From Patulibacter sp. (GTDB lineage: Bacteria; Actinomycetota; Thermoleophilia; Solirubrobacterales; Solirubrobacteraceae): 10,545 nt of DNA. Both the position numbers and the translations under genes were made by a program. The stretch lies in contig JAVHXX010000107.1 of NCBI GenBank assembly GCA_031119595.1, positions 1-10,545 of the forward strand. Direction: 5' to 3'. Shown one piece after another: positions 1 to 6,479 of this stretch. The number at the start of each line of letters is the position of its first letter. Position 1 is the first letter of the stretch. The notes below the pieces were generated by a model. The model was not told where the DNA came from and made no database searches. It worked only from the letters and a program-made list of their open reading frames with translations.

Positions 1-912
1 GGCACCGCGGGCGCCCGCGGTGCGACCGGAGCCACGGGCGCGGCCGGCCCCCAGGGGCCCGCCGGAAAGGACGCCCCGGCACCGACGACGCCGCTCCCGA
101 CCTACGCCGGCGCGCGGTACGTGTTCGGGTTCTCCAACAGTGCGTTCACCGTCGCGCAGGTCGCCGGGTGCTCGCGGCCTCGCTTCGACCAGCTGCCGCT
201 CGACTGCCAGATCACGATGAAGGGCCTCCCGACCGGCGAGCTCCTCACCTGGATCCAGGCGGCGATGTCCGGCTCGGCCGCCCAGATCAAGGACGCCGAC
301 ATCCTCCAGCTCGACTTCTCGCTCAAGCCACTGGTCCGCGTGGACCTGAAGCAGGCCTTCATCAAGCGCGTCGCGGTCACACCCGTCGACGGCGGCGCCA
401 CCAACGCGCTCCAGACGACCATCACGCTCGTGAGCGACGACGTCACGCGGCGCGTCGCCACGACCGCCGACACCCCGACGATGACCGATCCGAAGGTCAG
501 CAACACGCAACTCGCGTCCAACTTCTCGGCGAGCATCGACGGCGTCCCCGACCCGCGCGCGATCTCGGTCGACGGCATCGGCTTCACCCGCGCGGTGGTG
601 CCCGCGACCGCCACCGCACCCCGCACGCCCGGGGCGCTCACCCCGGACGTGATGAACGTCGTCGCCGGCTCGCTCGACGACGCCCTCCGGCCCTGGTCGG
701 ACGCTGCCGCGGCCGGTGGCGGCGCACGCACCTTCACGGTGACGTTCTTCGGGCCGGACATGAAGGCGGTGCTCGGGGCGTGGACGGTGACGCAGACGAA
801 GCCGCTCGGCGAGGTGTCGCCGTTCACCGAGGGCGCCACGCCCGACGCCTCCGGGCGCCTTCGGGTCGCGGTGCAGGGCACCGGCGTGGCGCTCACCACC
901 GGCCCGGCGTGA
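1..912 (+). CDS. Collagen-like stalk protein with two tail-tube (gp19/Hcp)-like domains, 5' partial
   Basis: The reading frame is open from base 1 and ends at TGA 910-912, giving 303 visible residues; the true start lies outside the window. Residues 1-24 are eight perfect Gly-X-Y triplets (ending GPQ-GPA-GKD), a collagen-like stalk, followed by a short Pro/Thr linker. Residues about 38-150 and 190-300 look like two copies of one beta-rich domain. Each has a Trp (W84, W232) after a Leu-rich helix, then alternating beta-strands with a charged hinge (IKRVAVTPV; PLGEVSPF). The second has an Asp-Ala-Ser-Gly turn and a final strand. This pattern resembles the phage T4 gp19/Hcp tail-tube fold, judged by eye only. 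Cys57 and Cys69 could form a disulphide if the protein is exported. No secretion signal is visible because the N-terminus is missing. It could instead be another secreted beta-sandwich. Coding is secure; function is tentative. Confidence 0.8.
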   Translation, partial: GTAGARGATGATGAAGPQGPAGKDAPAPTTPLPTYAGARYVFGFSNSAFTVAQVAGCSRPRFDQLPLDCQITMKGLPTGELLTWIQAAMSGSAAQIKDADILQLDFSLKPLVRVDLKQAFIKRVAVTPVDGGATNALQTTITLVSDDVTRRVATTADTPTMTDPKVSNTQLASNFSASIDGVPDPRAISVDGIGFTRAVVPATATAPRTPGALTPDVMNVVAGSLDDALRPWSDAAAAGGGARTFTVTFFGPDMKAVLGAWTVTQTKPLGEVSPFTEGATPDASGRLRVAVQGTGVALTTGPA

Positions 913-922
913 TCGTGACCCT

Positions 923-951
923 CTGACGCGCGCGCCGCGCGCGGGCCTCAG
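923..951. terminator. Candidate bidirectional GC-rich hairpin between convergent genes
   Basis: The 35-bp gap between two convergent genes holds an alternating CG run that pairs with itself (927-935 against 936-943). CTGA (923-926) and TCAG (948-951) flank it and could extend the stem around a GGCC bulge. There is no U-tract on either strand, so it would be an unconventional terminator. The stem reaches the stop codon of the minus-strand phosphatase gene. Confidence 0.3.
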
Positions 952-1625
952 ATCGCGTCGTCGCCGAGGAGCTCGAGCTCGATCGGGACGCGCACGGGCA
1001 GCATCGCCGTGAGCGCCGCGACGTCGTCCACGATGAGATCGGCCTCGCCGAGGGCGGCGTCGGCGTGACTCGTGCGCACGGCGACGACCTGCATCCCGGC
1101 GGCGCGGCCCGCTGCCACGCCGGCCGGCGCATCCTCGACCACGAGGCAGTCCTCCGGGCGCAGGCCGAGCAGCTCGGCGGCGAGGAGGTACGGGTCGGGG
1201 TTCGGCTTGACCAGCTCGGTGCGTTCGGCGGTGACGACGATCGAGGGCACCGGCAGGCCGGCCACGGCGATGCGGGCGTCGGCCAGCGGTGCGGTGCAGG
1301 AGGTGACGATCGCGACCTCCAGCCCCCACGGTGCATCCGGCGCGAGCAGCTCGGCGGCACCCGGCAGCGCGACCACGCCCTCGACGTCCTCGATCTCGCG
1401 GCGCTCGAGGTCCGCGGCCTCGACATCGGCGTCGAGCTGCGGCGCGAGCATCTGCACGACCTCGCGCGCGGGGATCCCGTGCGGGTGTTCGTCCCACGGG
1501 GTCACCCCGCGGTCGGCCATCCAGGCGCCGTAGACCCGCGTGGTCGCGGCGGTCGAGTCGATGAGGGTGCCGTCGAGATCGCTGAGGATCGCGCGCACGG
1601 CGGCGAGGTCGAGGGGTCGGCTCAC
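948..1625 (-). CDS. HAD superfamily (subfamily IA) phosphatase, probable sugar- or glycerol-phosphatase
   Basis: The protein is 225 aa, a normal length for a cap-type HAD-IA phosphatase. It carries the four HAD motifs: SDLDGT with nucleophile D16 and acid/base D18; VTS at 107-109; K140 followed by PNPDPYL; and E164-D165 in a VVEDAPAG loop for Mg binding. The helical cap lies at about 25-90 and includes HPHGIPAREVV, similar to the cap segment of sugar- and glycerol-phosphatases (GPP/DOG type), so a small phosphorylated polyol or sugar is the likely substrate. It should be a soluble cytoplasmic enzyme. The start is GTG at 1623-1625, chosen because it directly precedes the conserved N-terminus and has a TANNNT hexamer 7 nt upstream. 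No Shine-Dalgarno is visible. The gene is divergent from the YmdB-like gene and convergent with the collagen-stalk gene. The exact substrate cannot be told; phosphoglycolate is an alternative. Confidence 0.9.
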   Translation of the reverse strand: MSRPLDLAAVRAILSDLDGTLIDSTAATTRVYGAWMADRGVTPWDEHPHGIPAREVVQMLAPQLDADVEAADLERREIEDVEGVVALPGAAELLAPDAPWGLEVAIVTSCTAPLADARIAVAGLPVPSIVVTAERTELVKPNPDPYLLAAELLGLRPEDCLVVEDAPAGVAAGRAAGMQVVAVRTSHADAALGEADLIVDDVAALTAMLPVRVPIELELLGDDAI

Positions 1626-1632
1626 CGGGGAC

Positions 1633-1638
1633 AGGCTA
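1633..1638 (-). promoter_or_regulatory. Candidate -10 element (TAGCCT) for the HAD phosphatase
   Basis: On the minus strand TAGCCT lies 7 nt upstream of the GTG start. Transcription would begin at or next to the start codon, making a leaderless mRNA. No -35 consensus is recognisable. The site belongs to a series of similarly placed hexamers in this window. Confidence 0.5.
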
Positions 1639-1692
1639 CGGAGGCTCGACGGCGGACTGGCCGCGGCAGCCCGGGCCGCACCGCCGATCCGG

Positions 1693-1698
1693 CAGGAT
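1693..1698 (+). promoter_or_regulatory. Candidate -10 element (CAGGAT) for the YmdB-like gene
   Basis: CAGGAT departs from TANNNT only at its first base. It sits 7 nt upstream of GTG 1706, the same geometry as at the other candidate leaderless genes here. It overlaps the alternative ATG start at 1697, so if this element is real the ATG would not lie in the mRNA. Confidence 0.35.
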
Positions 1699-1705
1699 GG
1701 AGGCG

Positions 1706-2533
1706 GTGAGCGACGCCCCGACCGACCCCGCAGCCGACCCGGCCGACCGACCGCTGGTCGTGCTCGCCATCGGCGACATCGTCGGCTCGGCGGGTCGCAA
1801 GGCGCTGAACCGCGTGCTGCCGGTGCTCAAGGCGGACCACCAGCCGGACCTCGTGATCGTGAACGGCGAGAACGCCGCCGGTGGCATCGGGATCAACGCA
1901 CGGTCGGTCGACGAGATCACCCGCGCCGGGGCCGACGTGATCACGCTCGGCAACCACGCCTACCGCCAGTACGACGTCCACAAGCTCCTCGACGACCGCG
2001 AGGAACTCCTGCGGCCCGCCAACCACCTCGCGTCGCAGCCGGGCCACGGGTACTGCATCGTCGAGCGCGGCGGGCAGCGGATCGGCGTGGTGAACCTCCA
2101 GGGCAACGTCTTCCTCGAGACCGGCCGCCACGCGTTCTCGGAGATCGACGCGGTGCTGGCGAAGATCCGCAAGCAGGTCGACCACATCGTCGTCGACTTC
2201 CACGCCGAGGCCACGAGCGAGAAGATCGCGATGGGCTGGCACCTCGACGGCCGCGTGAGCGCGATGGTGGGCACCCACACGCATGTGCCGACCGCTGACC
2301 TGCGCGTCCTGCCGGGCGGCACCGCGTACATCACCGACCTCGGCATGACGGGCTCGCGCGATGGCGTGATCGGGATGGAGCGCGAGCCGTCGCTGCGGAA
2401 GTTCGTCACGCACATGCACTCGCGGTACGAGCCGGCCGAGAAGGACCCGTGGCTGATGGGCGTGAAGATCACGCTCAGCCGCACCGAGCGCCTGCGGGCG
2501 CTCTCGATCGAGCAGCTGCTGATCAAGGCGTGA
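1706..2533 (+). CDS. ymdB: YmdB-type (TIGR00282 family) metallophosphoesterase
   Basis: The protein is 275 aa from GTG 1706. It matches the YmdB family, calcineurin-like phosphoesterases that hydrolyse 2',3'-cyclic nucleotides and influence biofilm and sporulation decisions in Bacillus subtilis. The metal ligands known for the family are present: D24 in GDIVG, E55-N56 in NGENAAGG, N83 in GNH, H166 in DFHAEATSEK, and H191/H193 in GTHTHVPTAD. The C-terminal PGGTAYITDLGMTG block is also typical. A small departure is AYRQYD after GNH, where a WD pair is more usual. An Asp/Pro-rich 15-residue leader precedes the fold. ATG 1697 is an in-frame alternative giving 278 aa; GTG is preferred because a -10-like hexamer overlaps the ATG. 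It is divergent from the HAD gene across about 80 bp. No RNase Y gene is adjacent. It is expected to be cytoplasmic. Confidence 0.93.
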   Translation: MSDAPTDPAADPADRPLVVLAIGDIVGSAGRKALNRVLPVLKADHQPDLVIVNGENAAGGIGINARSVDEITRAGADVITLGNHAYRQYDVHKLLDDREELLRPANHLASQPGHGYCIVERGGQRIGVVNLQGNVFLETGRHAFSEIDAVLAKIRKQVDHIVVDFHAEATSEKIAMGWHLDGRVSAMVGTHTHVPTADLRVLPGGTAYITDLGMTGSRDGVIGMEREPSLRKFVTHMHSRYEPAEKDPWLMGVKITLSRTERLRALSIEQLLIKA

Positions 2534-2541
2534 CGCACGCC

Positions 2542-2555
2542 CCGCCGGCCGGCGG
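2542..2555. terminator. GC palindrome after the YmdB-like gene, possible weak terminator
   Basis: A perfect 14-base palindrome (CCGCCGGCCGGCGG) starts 8 bp after the stop codon. It could fold as a 5-bp stem with a GGCC loop. No T-run follows. The rest of the 142-bp gap to the next gene (2534-2675) shows no ORF or RNA gene that I can support, apart from the promoter candidate at its 3' end. Confidence 0.25.
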
Positions 2556-2663
2556 AAGCGGTGCAACGGGCCTCACCACCGAACCGTGCCCAACACCCGC
2601 CGAGGCCGGGCTTGCCCACGCCGAGTTCGCCCCCGTGTAAGGAAGCGGACGCCCTGGCGCGGA

Positions 2664-2669
2664 TACGTT
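2664..2669 (+). promoter_or_regulatory. Candidate -10 element (TACGTT) for the CocE-like gene
   Basis: TACGTT lies exactly 6 nt upstream of ATG 2676, with no Shine-Dalgarno between, so a leaderless transcript is likely. The same hexamer at the same 6-nt distance precedes the secreted RCC1-type gene at 9496. No clear -35 is seen. Confidence 0.55.
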
Positions 2670-2675
2670 CGAGCG

Positions 2676-4808
2676 ATGGCCCGTCCACGCCTCGCCCTGC
2701 TGTCCGTCCTCGCCGCCACGGCCGCGGGGATCAGCGCACTGCCGGGCACGCCCGCCGCGGCGTCGGGGATCAGCGTGAGCGTGGGGGCGAGCGTCGACCT
2801 CACCGTGCCCGGCCTGCCACCGATCAAGGTCCCCGGGATCCCGAAGCTGCCGACCGCGCCCGGGCTGCCGAAGCCGACCACGCCGTCGCCCACGACGCCC
2901 ACGCTGCCGACGACCCCGCCCGTCCCGGGTGGCGCGGCGAACCCACTCGCGCCGATCCTCGCCCCGACCAAGGTGCAGAGCAATCTCGGCCCGGCCGCGA
3001 CCTACGACCCGGGCCCGGAGAAGTACGGCGAGACGATCTCCTACGACGTCCCGATCACCATGCGCGACGGCGTCGTCCTCCGCGGCGACGTCCACATGCC
3101 CACCGATCTCGCCACCGGTCAGCCCGCAGCCGGTCCGTTCCCGGTGATCCTCAGCGAGACGCCGTACGGCAAGCAGCTCGGCGCGATCAGCCCGACCACC
3201 GCCGAGCTCACCGGATACGAGCCCGCGCTCGTGAAGCGCGGCTACATCCAGCTCATCGTCGACGTGCGCGGCACGGGCGGCTCCGAGGGCAACTTCGACC
3301 TCCTCTCGCCGACCGAGCAGAAGGACTCGGTGCAGGTCATCGACTACGCCAGCACGCTGCCCCACTCGACCGGCAAGGTCGGGATGCTCGGCCTCTCGTA
3401 CGTGGGCATCACGCAGCTGCTCGCCGCCGAGAACGTCGGCCCGAACTCGCCCCTCAAGGCGATCCTGCCGATCATGGCCACGAACGACCCGTACCGCGAG
3501 CTCGCCTCCGACGGCGGCCTGCTCAACCTCGCGTCGACCCCGGCCTACGCGGAACTCGTCAACGCCGCCTCGACCCTGAACCCGTCCGCGCAGCTCCCGC
3601 GGGCGCCGCTCTACGGCGCCGCGCTCACGGGCATCCACGGCATCGGGTCGACGTACTGGTCGGCGAGCACGATCGGCAAGGCCCTGCTCGGCCAGGACGA
3701 GGCCTACGACCAGAGCTACTGGCGCGCCCGCAGCCCCGGTGCCCACCTCGACCAGATCGTGAAGAACGGCGTCGCGGCGTTCCTCATCGGCGGCTCGTAC
3801 GACGTCTTCCAGAGTGGTGAGCTCCTGAACTTCGTCGGCCTGCAGAACGCCGCCGCCGGCCTCCCGACCACCGGTCCGCTGCAGTCGGGCCAGCCGCTCA
3901 CCGGCAAGTACCAGCTGCTCGTCGGGCCCTGGTACCACATGGCCCACTTCGACCAGATCGACCTCCAGCGCACCGAGCTGGCCTGGTTCGATCACTGGCT
4001 GAAGGGGGTCGACACCGGCCTCGCGGACACGACCCAGCCGCTCCACGTGATCGAGCCGAGCGGCGGCCGCTACGACACCGGCCAGCTCCCCCTCGCGAAC
4101 TCGACCCCGACGAAGCTCTACCTCGGCAAGGCCCAGCTGCGCACCGCACCGCCGACCGGCAAGCGCGGCGCCGACGCGATCGCGTGGTCCGGCGCGAGCA
4201 TCGCCTGCAACCGGTCGAGCGAGCAGTGGTTCACCGGCCTGCCGAACCAGGGTCTGAACGCGATCGGGCTGCAGGATCCCTGCGCGACGAACCGCCCGGC
4301 CACGCCGGACTCGCCCATCCAGCGGTCGTACACGACCGCGCCCGTGGCCTCGGACACCCGCATCGCCGGCCCGGGGACGCTCACCCTCGCCGCGACGGCG
4401 ACCACGAAGGACGCGGAGTTCATCGCCACGCTCCAGGACGTCGACCCGAAGGGCAACGTCACCGACCTGACCGGCGGCTCGCTGCTCGGCAGCCACCGCG
4501 CCGTCGACACCTCGCAGTCGTGGCTCGGCGCCGGCGGCGACCCGCTCCTCACCTGGCATCCGTACACGAAGGCCGCCAAGCAGCCGGTCGTGCCGGGCAA
4601 GCTCACCCGCTTCGACGTGCCGCTGCGCCCGATCTTCACGACCCTCCCCGCCGGCCACCGGCTGCGCGTGGTGATCACGACGAGCGAGCTGCCGCACGTG
4701 ATCGCGATCCCGGAAGACCTGAAGAACCTCGTCGGCGGGGTCTACGCGATCCAGCGCAACGCGGCCGCGGCGTCGTTCCTCCAGCTTCCGCTCGGGCCCG
4801 CGAGCTGA
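2676..4808 (+). CDS. Secreted CocE/NonD-family (S15 X-Pro dipeptidyl-peptidase type) serine hydrolase
   Basis: The protein is 710 aa. Residues 1-30 form a signal peptide: MARPR, an Ala/Leu-rich core, then a small-residue cleavage region ending AAAS, so the product is exported. Residues 45-92 are a Pro/Thr linker with PGLP/PGIP repeats. The alpha/beta-hydrolase domain begins near 118 with VPITMRDGVVLRG, followed by the oxyanion-side segments SETPYGK and DVRGTGGSEG. The triad fits S241 in GLSYVG, D376 in GGSYDVF and H421 in GPWYHMAHF. The C-terminal region (about 480-710) resembles the jelly-roll X-Pro-DPP C domain that closes CocE-like enzymes. Family members cleave esters, acyl groups or N-terminal X-Pro dipeptides; the substrate cannot be told here. 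The start at ATG 2676 is fixed by the signal peptide and the TACGTT element, and an in-frame upstream ATG at 2586 would bury the signal. The GNAT gene follows after 34 bp with its own promoter candidate. Confidence 0.93.
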   Translation: MARPRLALLSVLAATAAGISALPGTPAAASGISVSVGASVDLTVPGLPPIKVPGIPKLPTAPGLPKPTTPSPTTPTLPTTPPVPGGAANPLAPILAPTKVQSNLGPAATYDPGPEKYGETISYDVPITMRDGVVLRGDVHMPTDLATGQPAAGPFPVILSETPYGKQLGAISPTTAELTGYEPALVKRGYIQLIVDVRGTGGSEGNFDLLSPTEQKDSVQVIDYASTLPHSTGKVGMLGLSYVGITQLLAAENVGPNSPLKAILPIMATNDPYRELASDGGLLNLASTPAYAELVNAASTLNPSAQLPRAPLYGAALTGIHGIGSTYWSASTIGKALLGQDEAYDQSYWRARSPGAHLDQIVKNGVAAFLIGGSYDVFQSGELLNFVGLQNAAAGLPTTGPLQSGQPLTGKYQLLVGPWYHMAHFDQIDLQRTELAWFDHWLKGVDTGLADTTQPLHVIEPSGGRYDTGQLPLANSTPTKLYLGKAQLRTAPPTGKRGADAIAWSGASIACNRSSEQWFTGLPNQGLNAIGLQDPCATNRPATPDSPIQRSYTTAPVASDTRIAGPGTLTLAATATTKDAEFIATLQDVDPKGNVTDLTGGSLLGSHRAVDTSQSWLGAGGDPLLTWHPYTKAAKQPVVPGKLTRFDVPLRPIFTTLPAGHRLRVVITTSELPHVIAIPEDLKNLVGGVYAIQRNAAAASFLQLPLGPAS

Positions 4809-4828
4809 GCGCCGGCTCGGGCCGCCGG

Positions 4829-4834
4829 TACGGT
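4829..4834 (+). promoter_or_regulatory. Candidate -10 element (TACGGT) for the GNAT gene
   Basis: TACGGT ends 8 nt before ATG 4843, within the 34-bp gap after the hydrolase gene. CTGAGC at 4805-4810, 18 bp upstream, is a very weak -35 candidate. A GC-rich inverted repeat (CCGGC 4813-4817 with GCCGG 4823-4827) lies just before it. Confidence 0.45.
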
Positions 4835-4842
4835 GGTGGCCG

Positions 4843-5421
4843 ATGCTCGCGTACCGGTTCGCCACCACCGTCGACGTGCCCGCGATCCACGCCCTCGTGG
4901 AGTCCGCGTACCGCGGCGAGGCGAGTGAGCAGGGCTGGACGAGCGAGTCGCATCTCCTGGGCGGCCAGCGCATCGACGAAGGCATGCTCGTCGACCTGCT
5001 GAGCACGCCCGGGGCGCTCGTCGTGCTCGTCGAACGGGACGCGCGCCTCGTGGCCTGCTGCGAGCTGCGCGGGCCGATCGGCACGATCGGCGACGACCCG
5101 GCGATCGTCACCCCGGACGACGGGCCGGTCGGCGCCGCGTACTTCGGGATGTTCGCGGTCGACCCGACCCTCCAGGGCGACGGCATCGGCCGCGAGGTGC
5201 TCGCCGAGGCCGAGCGGATCGCCGCGAGCCAGCTCGGCGCCACGCGCATGGAGATGACCGTGATCGAGCAGCGGGGGGCGCTCGTGGGCTGGTACGAACG
5301 CCGCGGCTACGCCCGCACCGGCGAGGTCAAGCCCTTCCCGTACGGCGACGAGCGCTTCGGGCTGCCGAAGGTCGACGACCTGCGGATGGTCGTGCTCGCG
5401 AAGGACCTGGCGCGCGCCTGA
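4843..5421 (+). CDS. GNAT-family N-acetyltransferase
   Basis: The protein is 192 aa, a single GNAT domain that would transfer an acetyl group from acetyl-CoA to an amine. Motif A is clear at about 101-120: a strand ending FAVDPTLQGDGIGREVL, with QGDGIG (111-116) as the pyrophosphate-binding loop. Motif B is ALVGWYERRGY (146-156). The N-terminal segment includes AYRG and GWTSESHLLGGQR, characteristic of a GNAT subgroup of unknown substrate. There is no signal peptide, so it should be cytoplasmic. The start at ATG 4843 is supported by the immediate onset of the YRFAT beta-strand and a TANNNT hexamer 8 nt upstream. It converges on the membrane-protein operon with only 21 bp between stop codons. 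The substrate is not predictable. Confidence 0.93.
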   Translation: MLAYRFATTVDVPAIHALVESAYRGEASEQGWTSESHLLGGQRIDEGMLVDLLSTPGALVVLVERDARLVACCELRGPIGTIGDDPAIVTPDDGPVGAAYFGMFAVDPTLQGDGIGREVLAEAERIAASQLGATRMEMTVIEQRGALVGWYERRGYARTGEVKPFPYGDERFGLPKVDDLRMVVLAKDLARA

Positions 5422-5431
5422 CGCTGCGGCG

Positions 5432-5474
5432 GCGAGCCGGCCTCAGGACCCGGCCGCGGCGAGGACCGGCTCGC
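5432..5474. terminator. Inverted repeat at a convergent junction, possible bidirectional terminator
   Basis: GCGAGCCGG (5432-5440) is perfectly complementary to CCGGCTCGC (5466-5474), giving a 9-bp stem around a 25-nt GC-rich loop. One arm lies in the 21-bp gap between convergent stop codons and the other in the last codons of the minus-strand gene. No U-tract is seen. Confidence 0.3.
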
Positions 5475-5982
5475 GGAAGCGCAGTCGCATCAACCCGAGG
5501 CCGGCAAGCAGCGCGAGGACCGTGCCCGTGTCGGTCCAACCGCGTCCCGGGACGTGGAGCCGGATCGCCGTTCGGCCGTCGACCGTGATGCCGGGATCGA
5601 GATCGTGGATGGAGCGCGGCATGCGTGCCGCGGCGACGACGAGCCAGACGAGCCCGGCCGCGAGGACGAGCAGACCCATCCGTGCGGCGCGGCGTGCGCG
5701 ACGCCGGCGGATGATTCCGATCGCGAGCGCGGCGCTCCCGAGGACCGTGATCGCGATACCGAGCGCCACGCCGGTGCGACTCGGCGCGCCGAGCGTGAAG
5801 ACCGCGGCGTACGCCGGCGCCCCGACGGTGACCGTGCTGTAGCCGCCTTCGATCCCGAGCCGGTCACCGGCCGGGGGCTCGAATCGGCTGACCCCGATCA
5901 CGAGGCACGTGATGGCCGCGGTCCAGACCAGGAGCACCATCCAGGAGCGCAGGCGGCGGACGGCGACGCGGTCGTCAGCCAT
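5443..5982 (-). CDS. Small four-helix membrane protein, unrecognised family
   Basis: The protein is 179 aa. I do not recognise the family. Four hydrophobic segments are seen at about 13-31, 70-91, 101-119 and 151-166. Arg clusters at 9-13, in the 92-100 loop (RRRRARR) and near 166-170 put the N-terminus, middle loop and C-terminus inside by the positive-inside rule. Two polar loops (32-69 and 120-150) would then face outside; both are beta-like and contain Gly/Pro turns. The start ATG 5982 is chosen because it gives an 8-nt overlap (ATGGCTGA) with the stop of the upstream gene, typical of translational coupling. A longer in-frame start at 6027 would overlap that gene more deeply. It is the last gene of the minus-strand operon. 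Confidence 0.75.
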   Translation of the reverse strand: MADDRVAVRRLRSWMVLLVWTAAITCLVIGVSRFEPPAGDRLGIEGGYSTVTVGAPAYAAVFTLGAPSRTGVALGIAITVLGSAALAIGIIRRRRARRAARMGLLVLAAGLVWLVVAAARMPRSIHDLDPGITVDGRTAIRLHVPGRGWTDTGTVLALLAGLGLMRLRFREPVLAAAGS

Positions 5983-6472
5983 CCTCGCGCTCGTCGATCT
6001 CCCGGAACTCCGCGGCGATCGCCTCATCGCGGGCCTTCGCCTCGATCAGCTCGGCGAGGTCGATCTTCGTGAGCGCGGTCTTCACGCGCCAGTTGAGCCA
6101 GAGCGTGACGACGCCGGCCACGAGCGCCGGGCCGAGGGCTGCCGCCTGCGCCTGGTCGTGGTGCACCGACCAGAGCCCGAGCGCACTGAGCGCGATCATC
6201 ACGGCGACGGCCTGGAGCGAGAAGCGGCGCAGCACCTGGCCCCGCGGGCCCTCGAACTCCTCGGGCGTCTCCGGGATCACGCCGGGGTTCGCGGCGGTGA
6301 AACGGCGCAGGTCGAGGACGGATCCGATGATCGCCGCGGCGGCGAGCAGGAGGCCGTTCGGTGCGAGCCCGATGCCGGCGACGAGCGCGATCGACGTGAC
6401 GAACTGGGAGACGGCGTAGCCGACCGGCTCCACGATCCCCGGGCCGCGCTGCGGCTGCACGCCGCCGGGCAC
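5975..6472 (-). CDS. Four-helix membrane protein with charged C-terminal tail, unrecognised family
   Basis: The protein is 165 aa and of unrecognised family. Hydrophobic segments lie at about 16-35, 38-53, 84-103 and 109-128, forming two helical hairpins joined by an acidic/Pro loop (IPETPEEFEG, 66-75). Residues 129-165 form a strongly charged, probably helical cytoplasmic tail rich in Lys, Glu, Asp and Arg. The start is GTG 6470-6472, 7 nt after the upstream gene's stop; ribosome-binding signals are weak, so coupling with that gene is likely. The 3' end overlaps the next gene by 8 nt. Being in one operon with two other small membrane proteins suggests a shared membrane role, but none can be named. 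Confidence 0.75.
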   Translation of the reverse strand: MPGGVQPQRGPGIVEPVGYAVSQFVTSIALVAGIGLAPNGLLLAAAAIIGSVLDLRRFTAANPGVIPETPEEFEGPRGQVLRRFSLQAVAVMIALSALGLWSVHHDQAQAAALGPALVAGVVTLWLNWRVKTALTKIDLAELIEAKARDEAIAAEFREIDEREDG

Positions 6473-6479
6473 CCGTGAC

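Noticed and set aside
102..899. 265-codon minus-strand frame opposite the collagen-stalk gene
   Set aside because: Ser/Thr/Pro/Val-rich composition and no recognisable domain; the plus frame has Gly-X-Y triplets and duplicated domain patterns.
1622..2566. 314-codon minus-strand frame opposite the YmdB-like gene
   Set aside because: The plus strand carries every metal-binding motif of the family; this frame is its shadow.
2586..2675. N-terminal extension of the hydrolase from ATG 2586
   Set aside because: It would place 30 Arg-rich residues before a normal signal peptide and cover the promoter hexamer at 2664.
2821..2951. Possible DNA tandem repeat in the hydrolase gene
   Set aside because: The repeats are degenerate protein-level PGLP/TTP motifs, not a precise DNA repeat.
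2523..5249. 908-codon open frame on the minus strand opposite the hydrolase and GNAT genes
   Set aside because: The product is Arg/Gly/Val-rich with no domain; it is a GC-bias shadow of two clearly coding plus-strand genes.
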